A DNA stretch of 9,572 nucleotides, taken from positions 1 to 9,572 of the forward strand of contig NZ_JBMMGT010000043.1 of assembly GCF_049366555.1 (NCBI RefSeq), given 5' to 3'. This DNA comes from Avibacterium volantium_A. GTDB taxonomy: Bacteria; Pseudomonadota; Gammaproteobacteria; Enterobacterales; Pasteurellaceae. The notes beneath the pieces are model-generated. The model made no database searches, was not told the origin of the DNA, and saw only the letters and a program-made list of their open reading frames with translations. The translations under genes and the position numbers were made by a program. Shown piece by piece: positions 5,761-9,572 of this stretch (its first letter is position 1; each line of letters opens with the position of its first letter).

Positions 5761-7539
5761 TTATTTTGCTTTTTCTTCTTTTACCGTTACCGCAATGCCT
5801 AATTCTTGCAACGCCTGTGGGTTGGCATAACTTGGGGCTTCGGTCATTAAGCACGCGGCGGCGGTGGTTTTCGGGAAGGCGATAACATCACGAATGTTGT
5901 CTGTGCCAGTTAAAAGCATCACTAAGCGGTCTAAACCAAAGGCTAAACCTGCATGTGGTGGTGTGCCGAATTTTAATGCGTCCAGTAAGAAACCGAATTT
6001 TTCTTGTTGTTCCGCTTCGTTAATGCCAAGAATACGAAAAACGGTTTGCTGCATTACAGGATCGAAAATACGCACCGATCCGCCGCCCACTTCGTAGCCG
6101 TTAATCACCATATCGTAAGCATTCGCCACGGCTGCCGTTGGATCTTGCTCTAATTGGCTCGGGCTGAAATCTTTTGGTGAGGTGAACGGGTGGTGCATTG
6201 CGGCAAGGTTGCCCTCTTCATCACGTTCAAACATAGGGAAATCTACCACCCAAAGCGGTTTCCATTCGTCCAAGCGGGTTAAACCTAAATCACGCCCTAA
6301 TTTTAAGCGTAACGCTCCCATTGCATCAGTGGCAATGTTCCATTTGTCTGCACCGAAGAAAAGAATGTCGCCATTTTGTGCTTGCACACGGTTTAATAAC
6401 GCATTTAACACTTCTTCTGATAAGAATTTTGCGATTGGGCTTTGCACGCCTTCTAAGCCTTTTTCAAGCTCATTGACTTTTAACCACGCTAAGCCTTTTG
6501 CACCATAAATGCCAACAAATTGGGTGTATTCGTCAATTTGTTTACGGGTAATGTTTGCACCATTTGGTACGCGGATCACGGTTACACGCCCATTTGGATC
6601 ATTAGCAGGGCCGCTGAATACTTTGAAATCCACGTCTTTGACTAAATCAGCCACGTCCACCATTTCTAACGGGTTACGCAAATCAGGTTTGTCTGAACCA
6701 AAACGCTGCATTGCTTCTGCCCAAGTCATCATTGGGAATTTACCGAGATCTACGCCTAAAATGTCTAACCATAATCCGTGGATCATTTGTTCCATAATTG
6801 CACGCACTTCAGGGGCGGTTAAGAATGAGGTTTCCACATCGATTTGGGTAAACTCAGGCTGGCGATCCGCACGCAAATCTTCATCACGGAAACATTTTAC
6901 AATTTGATAGTAGCGGTCAAAGCCTGACATCATCAGCAACTGCTTAAATAATTGTGGCGATTGCGGTAAAGCATAGAATTTGCCTTTATGCACACGGCTT
7001 GGCACTAAATAGTCGCGCGCGCCTTCAGGGGTGGCCTTGGTGAGCATTGGAGTTTCAATATCTAAGAAACCGTGATCGTCCATAAAACGGCGCACAAAAC
7101 TGGTGATTTTCGCACGGGTTTTCAAACGCTGTGCCATTTCAGGGCGGCGTAAATCTAAATAACGATATTTTAAACGTTGCTCTTCCGTATTATTTTGATT
7201 GAAATCTAACGGCAACACATCAGAGGCATTGTAAACAGAAAGGGATTTCGCCAACACTTCCACTTCGCCTGTTGCCATATTTTTATTGATTTGATTTTCA
7301 GGGCGGGCAATCACTTCCCCTTTAATTTGTACGCAGAACTCATTACGCAAGCCCGCCGCAGCAGTAAGTGCTTCTTGATATTTCGGGTCAAAGCAGACTT
7401 GTACAATACCCTCACGATCACGCAGATCGATAAAAATCAAGCCCCCTAAATCACGGCGTTTATTCACCCAACCACTTAATGTTACTTCTTGCCCAATGTT
7501 TTCACGGTTTAACGCCCCGCAATAATGAGTTCGCATCAT
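5761..7539 (-). CDS. aspS: Aspartyl-tRNA synthetase (bacterial type)
   Basis: A class II aminoacyl-tRNA synthetase charging tRNA-Asp. With the ATG at 7539 the product has 592 residues, close to E. coli AspRS (590). It shows the N-terminal anticodon-binding OB-fold (LSGWVNKRRDLGGLIFIDLR, 21-40), the QSPQ motif (193-196), class II motif 2 around FRDEDLRADRQPEF (217-230), the bacterial GAD insertion domain (roughly 290-420) and motif 3 GLAFGLDRL (531-539). I chose the ATG at 7539 because AAGGA lies 7 bases upstream. The adjacent ATG at 7536 would give 591. A TTG at 7581 would add 14 residues but starts inside the promoter region. A TATAAT box with a surrounding dyad lies 44-49 bases upstream. 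Confidence 0.97.
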   Translation of the reverse strand: MMRTHYCGALNRENIGQEVTLSGWVNKRRDLGGLIFIDLRDREGIVQVCFDPKYQEALTAAAGLRNEFCVQIKGEVIARPENQINKNMATGEVEVLAKSLSVYNASDVLPLDFNQNNTEEQRLKYRYLDLRRPEMAQRLKTRAKITSFVRRFMDDHGFLDIETPMLTKATPEGARDYLVPSRVHKGKFYALPQSPQLFKQLLMMSGFDRYYQIVKCFRDEDLRADRQPEFTQIDVETSFLTAPEVRAIMEQMIHGLWLDILGVDLGKFPMMTWAEAMQRFGSDKPDLRNPLEMVDVADLVKDVDFKVFSGPANDPNGRVTVIRVPNGANITRKQIDEYTQFVGIYGAKGLAWLKVNELEKGLEGVQSPIAKFLSEEVLNALLNRVQAQNGDILFFGADKWNIATDAMGALRLKLGRDLGLTRLDEWKPLWVVDFPMFERDEEGNLAAMHHPFTSPKDFSPSQLEQDPTAAVANAYDMVINGYEVGGGSVRIFDPVMQQTVFRILGINEAEQQEKFGFLLDALKFGTPPHAGLAFGLDRLVMLLTGTDNIRDVIAFPKTTAAACLMTEAPSYANPQALQELGIAVTVKEEKAK

Positions 7540-7578
7540 AATATTTTCCTTATTGAAATCTAAAAAAAGTGATAACCG

Positions 7579-7611
7579 CAAGATTATAGCGGAAATCTTG
7601 GGGGGATAGAA
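7579..7611 (-). promoter_or_regulatory. aspS promoter with dyad around the -10 box
   Basis: A perfect TATAAT -10 box (7583-7588, minus strand) lies 44 bases upstream of the aspS ATG. The best -35 at 17 bases, TTCTAT (7606-7611), is poor. The -10 box is embedded in a perfect 7-bp inverted repeat CAAGATT-N8-AATCTTG (7579-7600) and overlaps a second one, CCGC-N9-GCGG. Together these suggest an activator- or repressor-controlled promoter, though no factor can be named. Confidence 0.5.
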
Positions 7612-7621
7612 TTGTTAATTG

Positions 7622-7642
7622 AGAAGTTATGCAAAAACTTCT
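7622..7642. repeat. Hairpin over the toxin stop codon
   Basis: A perfect 7-bp inverted repeat AGAAGTT/AACTTCT with a 7-base loop spans the end of the toxin pseudogene. It lacks a U-tract on the minus strand, so it is at best a weak terminator between the toxin locus and aspS. Confidence 0.4.
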
Positions 7643-7922
7643 GAATGTGTATTTAGCCGAACTAATTTTAGGCATTGCTGTTCAATTTTATAAATTAGCA
7701 CGAGATCATTGAGAATGTGGCAATCCATATAACCTTTCAAATTGTTTTTAAGCGGATGATTTTTATATTCGGCGGTAAAGTCAGTCCATTTGTTAAGCAG
7801 TGCATCACTTCCAAATAGCGGGGATGAACAAATAAGTGCAGTGCTTTTTTGGCTAGTTGTACTAAATCGCGCTTAAATTCTTTTGCCATTTCAATTTCCT
7901 TAATTGGCAACGGCTGGTTCAT
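7627..7922 (-). pseudogene. YafQ/RelE-type mRNA interferase toxin, frameshifted
   Basis: The reading frame from the ATG at 7922 runs through IEMAKEFKRDLVQLAKK and LEVMHCLTNGLTLPP, then diverges and stops at 7737 after 61 residues. One base appears to be missing in TTACCGCCGAATAT (about 7760-7775). From GAA onward the next frame reads EYKNHPLKNNLKGYMDCHI, then LNDLVLIYKIE and LNTHSEVFA, stopping at 7627. That half matches the YafQ family (YKDHPL, GYRDAHV, ILIYK, GTHAALF in E. coli) and keeps the conserved His, Asp-x-His and His-x3-Phe residues. Two starts are possible: 7922, directly after the antitoxin stop and giving the usual first strand, or 7889 with a better AAGGA site. No slippery heptamer is visible, so a true pseudogene or a sequencing error is likelier than programmed frameshifting. 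Confidence 0.8.
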
Positions 7923-8222
7923 TTATTTTTTCCCTTCTGCTATTTGTTGTAATAAGGTGGCAAGATCGGTTTTGTCATCAAGAGAGAAACGTTCAGCCGT
8001 TCCACTTTCAATTTCATTCATTGCCGCTAAAGTTTTTGCATTAGGTTGTAAATAATTCAAACTCAAAGGAATCGCTTTGGTGGCAGCAATTTCAGTTAAA
8101 AACATATTAAACACTTGTGATGGGGTGAGGCCATATTGGGCAATCACTTCAAATGCTTCTGTTTTTAAATGTTGTGGTAAACGAAAATTCACCACGGCAT
8201 TATTGTTCGTCATTGTCGTCAT
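7923..8222 (-). CDS. RelB/DinJ-family antitoxin
   Basis: Predicted type II antitoxin that binds its toxin and represses its own promoter. With the ATG at 8222 the product has 99 residues. A ribbon-helix-helix DNA-binding segment lies near residues 8-54 (AVVNFRLPQHLKTEAFEVI, GLTPSQVFNMFLTEI, then the family-typical KAIPLSL), followed by a toxin-wrapping tail rich in charged residues. I reject the longer start at 8276 because that ATG lies between the -35 and -10 boxes of the gene's own promoter. A GAGAGA stretch serves as ribosome binding site for 8222, and an ATG at 8213 is a second possibility. The partner toxin directly downstream is frameshifted, so this gene may now be a solitary antitoxin. 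Confidence 0.88.
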   Translation of the reverse strand: MTTMTNNNAVVNFRLPQHLKTEAFEVIAQYGLTPSQVFNMFLTEIAATKAIPLSLNYLQPNAKTLAAMNEIESGTAERFSLDDKTDLATLLQQIAEGKK

Positions 8223-8252
8223 AATCAATCTCTCATTGGTTAAATTGACTGT

Positions 8253-8281
8253 ATTATATTGCATATACAATGTCATTACAA
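8253..8281 (-). promoter_or_regulatory. Toxin-antitoxin promoter and possible operator
   Basis: A perfect TATAAT -10 box (8253-8258) and a TTGTAA -35 box (8276-8281) are separated by 17 bases on the minus strand, placing the start of transcription near 8246. The spacer holds an imperfect palindrome TTGTATATGCAA (8259-8270) and a TGTAT-N10-ATACA dyad runs over the -10 box, where an autorepressing RelB-type antitoxin would be expected to bind. Confidence 0.7.
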
Positions 8282-8303
8282 GTTAAGATTGATACATTTC
8301 CAT

Positions 8304-8332
8304 TTGTGAGAACCGCAGTCTTGCTCTAAAAT
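8304..8332 (+). promoter_or_regulatory. cmoA promoter
   Basis: TTGTGA (8304-8309, 4 of 6) and TAAAAT (8327-8332, 5 of 6) at an ideal 17-base spacing, diverging from the antitoxin promoter. The predicted transcript starts near 8339, immediately before the inverted-uptake-sequence hairpin. Confidence 0.6.
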
Positions 8333-8343
8333 GCAGGCAAAAT

Positions 8344-8382
8344 AAAGTGCGGGGGAAATTTTGTGAATTTTCACCGCACTTT
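8344..8382. repeat. Inverted uptake-sequence hairpin in the cmoA leader
   Basis: An imperfect core AAGTGCGGG (8345-8353) pairs with a perfect ACCGCACTT core (8373-8381). The stem is 17 pairs with one G-A mismatch, closed by a 5-base TTGTG loop. On the plus strand no U-tract follows (TTGCTAACC). On the minus strand TTTATTTTG follows. It therefore looks like a terminator pointing away from cmoA, or a 5' stabilising stem-loop of the cmoA mRNA. Confidence 0.8.
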
Positions 8383-8404
8383 GCTAACCTATTTAGGATA
8401 AATA

Positions 8405-9130
8405 ATGAGTAAAGATACCATTTTTTCCGCCCCGATTAAGAATTTGGGCGATTTTACTTTTGATGAAAATGTGGCGGAAGTGTTCCCTGATATGATCCAG
8501 CGTTCCGTGCCGGGCTATTCTAATATCATCACCGCCATTGGAATGTTGGCGAGCCGTTTTGTAACGCCAAATTCTAATGTGTATGATTTAGGCTGCTCTC
8601 GTGGGGCGGCAACCCTTGCGGCCAGACGCAACATTCATCAGCCGAATGTGAAGATTATTGGCGTGGATAATTCGTTGCCGATGGTGGAACGTTGTCGCCA
8701 GCATATTCAGGCTTATCATAGCGATGTCCCTGTTGAAATTTTGTGCGATGATATTCGCAATATTGAAATCAGCAATGCCTCAATGGTGATTTTAAATTTC
8801 ACTTTACAATTTTTGCCTCCGCAAGATCGCACCGCGTTGTTAGAAAAAATTTATCAAGGACTAAATCCGAATGGCGTGTTAGTACTGTCGGAAAAATTTC
8901 GTTTTAATGATGAAAAAATTGATGAACTATTGATTGATTTGCACCACGAATTTAAGCGCGCCAATGGTTACAGCGAGTTAGAAGTGAGCCAAAAACGTAC
9001 CGCACTTGAAAATGTAATGCGTACTGATGATATTGAAACGCACAAAGCGCGGTTGAAATCAGTGGGATTTTCTCACGTTGAATTGTGGTTTCAGTGTTTT
9101 AATTTTGGATCAATGGTGGCGATTAAATAA
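8405..9130 (+). CDS. cmoA: Carboxy-S-adenosyl-L-methionine synthase
   Basis: CmoA converts S-adenosylmethionine and prephenate to carboxy-SAM, which CmoB uses to carboxymethylate the wobble uridine of certain tRNAs (cmo5U34). The 241-residue product follows E. coli CmoA nearly end to end. The opening FSAPI..LGDFTFDENVAEVF is followed by motif I VYDLGCSRG (59-67), the acidic SAM-ribose motif VDNS (87-90), DD at 115-116, LNFTLQFL (130-137) and the prephenate-site region FKRANGYSELE (183-193). An AGGA site lies 6 bases before the ATG. In E. coli cmoB follows cmoA. Here the next gene is a small secreted protein overlapping by one base (TAATG), so cmoB must lie elsewhere. An uptake sequence (8999-9007) encodes TAL. 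Confidence 0.96.
   Translation: MSKDTIFSAPIKNLGDFTFDENVAEVFPDMIQRSVPGYSNIITAIGMLASRFVTPNSNVYDLGCSRGAATLAARRNIHQPNVKIIGVDNSLPMVERCRQHIQAYHSDVPVEILCDDIRNIEISNASMVILNFTLQFLPPQDRTALLEKIYQGLNPNGVLVLSEKFRFNDEKIDELLIDLHHEFKRANGYSELEVSQKRTALENVMRTDDIETHKARLKSVGFSHVELWFQCFNFGSMVAIK
8999..9007 (-). repeat. DNA uptake signal sequence (Hin type) in cmoA
   Basis: Perfect ACCGCACTT (complement of the core) followed by GAAAATG on the plus strand. It is translated as T-A-L in cmoA. Confidence 0.8.
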
Positions 9131-9489
9131 TGCAAATACGTTCATTGTTCTTGGTAGGATTATTGCTTGGCTGTGTTAGTCAGGCTTATGCTCAAAACAT
9201 CGCCACAGCTCAAATTTCCCCACTACAAGTGGAACAAACTTTAAGTTCCACGCGCAATTTTATTATTTTTTACGACCGCACTTTAACTACTGCACCGCAG
9301 CTTATCGCAGCTAGCCAAAAATTAGGCGCTGAATTGCTGTACGAATACCGAAACTTTAACGCCATTGCGGTGCATATTCCTGAGAATTTAGAGCTGTCAT
9401 CTCTAAAAACAAAGTTATCTCAAATAAAAGGTGTGTTGGAAGTAAATGAATCACAAATGATGCAATTACATTATCAAGCAGAGCATTAA
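9130..9489 (+). CDS. Small secreted protein, inhibitor I9-like (subtilisin-propeptide-like) domain
   Basis: A 119-residue protein with a clear export signal: R4, a hydrophobic core LFLVGLLLG, then AYA before Q22, a good signal peptidase I site. LLGC at 12-15 weakly resembles a lipobox. Mature residues about 43-113 look like the beta-alpha-beta-beta-alpha-beta fold of the peptidase inhibitor I9/subtilisin propeptide family: FIIFYD strand, a helix, GAELLYEYRNFNAIAVHIPE (paired strands), helix SSLKTKLSQIK, then GVLEVNESQMMQL, which mirrors the usual V..VE.d..v ending. No protease follows in the window. The start overlaps the cmoA stop (TAATG), and the ribosome binding site is weak, so translation is probably coupled. 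The fold assignment is pattern-based inference. Function is unknown; a periplasmic protease inhibitor or chaperone is possible. Confidence 0.75.
   Translation: MQIRSLFLVGLLLGCVSQAYAQNIATAQISPLQVEQTLSSTRNFIIFYDRTLTTAPQLIAASQKLGAELLYEYRNFNAIAVHIPENLELSSLKTKLSQIKGVLEVNESQMMQLHYQAEH
9275..9283 (-). repeat. DNA uptake signal sequence (Hin type) in the I9-like gene
   Basis: Perfect ACCGCACTT (complement of the core), followed by TAACTAC on the plus strand, translated within D-R-T-L of the secreted protein. Confidence 0.8.
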
Positions 9490-9530
9490 GAAATATATAC
9501 CGATCAAACTCCAGATTAATAAATAACAAT

Positions 9531-9554
9531 CCGCACGTAAAACGTGCGGTTTTT
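9531..9554 (+). terminator. Intrinsic terminator of the cmoA operon
   Basis: A perfect 8-bp GC-rich stem CCGCACGT/ACGTGCGG around AAA, followed by TTTTT, 41 bases after the stop of the I9-like gene. The 3' arm ACGTGCGGT is one base off the uptake-sequence core. Confidence 0.9.
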
Positions 9555-9572
9555 AGGCTACCCTATAAGGGT

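Noticed and set aside
6509..6907. A 132-codon open frame on the plus strand opposite aspS, with further long frames at 6182-6508 and 5864-6097.
   Set aside because: They are antisense to a highly conserved essential gene, show no recognisable motif, lack good ribosome binding sites, and arise from codon bias of aspS.
7540..7581. A 14-residue N-terminal extension of AspRS from a TTG at 7581.
   Set aside because: The TTG lies right after the -10 box, the extension is absent from the family, and AAGGA points to the ATG at 7539.
7755..7780. Programmed -1 ribosomal frameshifting as an explanation for the split toxin.
   Set aside because: The site has no X-XXY-YYZ slippery heptamer and no obvious stimulatory pseudoknot. 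A single-base loss is simpler, though it is not excluded.
9130..9180. Lipoprotein reading of the I9-like protein through LLGC at residues 12-15.
   Set aside because: Leu at -2 is atypical and a very good AYA signal peptidase I site follows six residues later. Kept only as a minor alternative.
1..9572. CRISPR arrays, tRNA or rRNA genes, simple-sequence phase-variation tracts and complete insertion sequences.
   Set aside because: No regularly spaced direct repeats, no cloverleaf-like or rRNA-like sequence, no tandem tetranucleotide runs and no transposase reading frame were seen.

Overview
The window looks like a chromosomal segment of a Pasteurellaceae bacterium of the Haemophilus/Aggregatibacter/Pasteurella type. 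Two things support this. Nine perfect copies of the Hin-type DNA uptake signal sequence core (AAGTGCGGT or its complement ACCGCACTT) are scattered through it, several as inverted pairs. The order aspS-nudB-yebC-ruvC-ruvA-ruvB, with cmoA on the far side of aspS, matches what I recall of Haemophilus influenzae and, more loosely, E. coli. The exact species cannot be fixed by eye.

Layout. Positions 1-315 hold rpsO (minus strand) with its terminator, promoter and a leader that resembles the autoregulatory S15 leader of E. coli. A plus-strand glycerate kinase gene (485-1621) diverges from it and ends at an inverted-uptake-sequence terminator (1638-1677). From 7539 down to 1807, all on the minus strand, come aspS, nudB, yebC, ruvC, ruvA and ruvB: aspartyl-tRNA synthetase, a folate-pathway Nudix hydrolase, a YebC/TACO1 protein and the complete RuvABC Holliday-junction machinery. 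Hairpins between yebC and ruvC and between ruvC and ruvA split this run into probable sub-operons. The second hairpin is also a CTG-N10-CAG palindrome over a plausible ruvAB promoter, so it may be a LexA site. The nudB-yebC gap carries a repeat of about 115 bp made of two inverted modules. The aspS-nudB gap carries a GC-rich palindrome.

Between aspS and cmoA lies a small toxin-antitoxin locus. A RelB/DinJ-type antitoxin (7923-8222) is intact, with an excellent promoter. The YafQ/RelE-type toxin after it (7627-7922) is broken by a one-base deletion, but its C-terminal half, including the conserved His, Asp and Phe residues, is still readable in the next frame. Diverging from the antitoxin is cmoA (8405-9130), whose leader is occupied by an inverted-uptake-sequence hairpin. 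A small secreted protein resembling a stand-alone subtilisin-propeptide (inhibitor I9-like) domain overlaps cmoA by one base and ends at a clean terminator (9531-9554).

Most of the window is conserved housekeeping DNA and I see no wholly new multi-gene system. The parts most worth a second look are the orphan I9-like secreted protein coupled to cmoA, the antitoxin left beside a frameshifted toxin, the terminator-like inverted uptake sequences inside nudB and in the cmoA leader, and the palindromes at the ruvC, ruvAB and aspS control regions. No stretch longer than about 290 bases lacks a gene.
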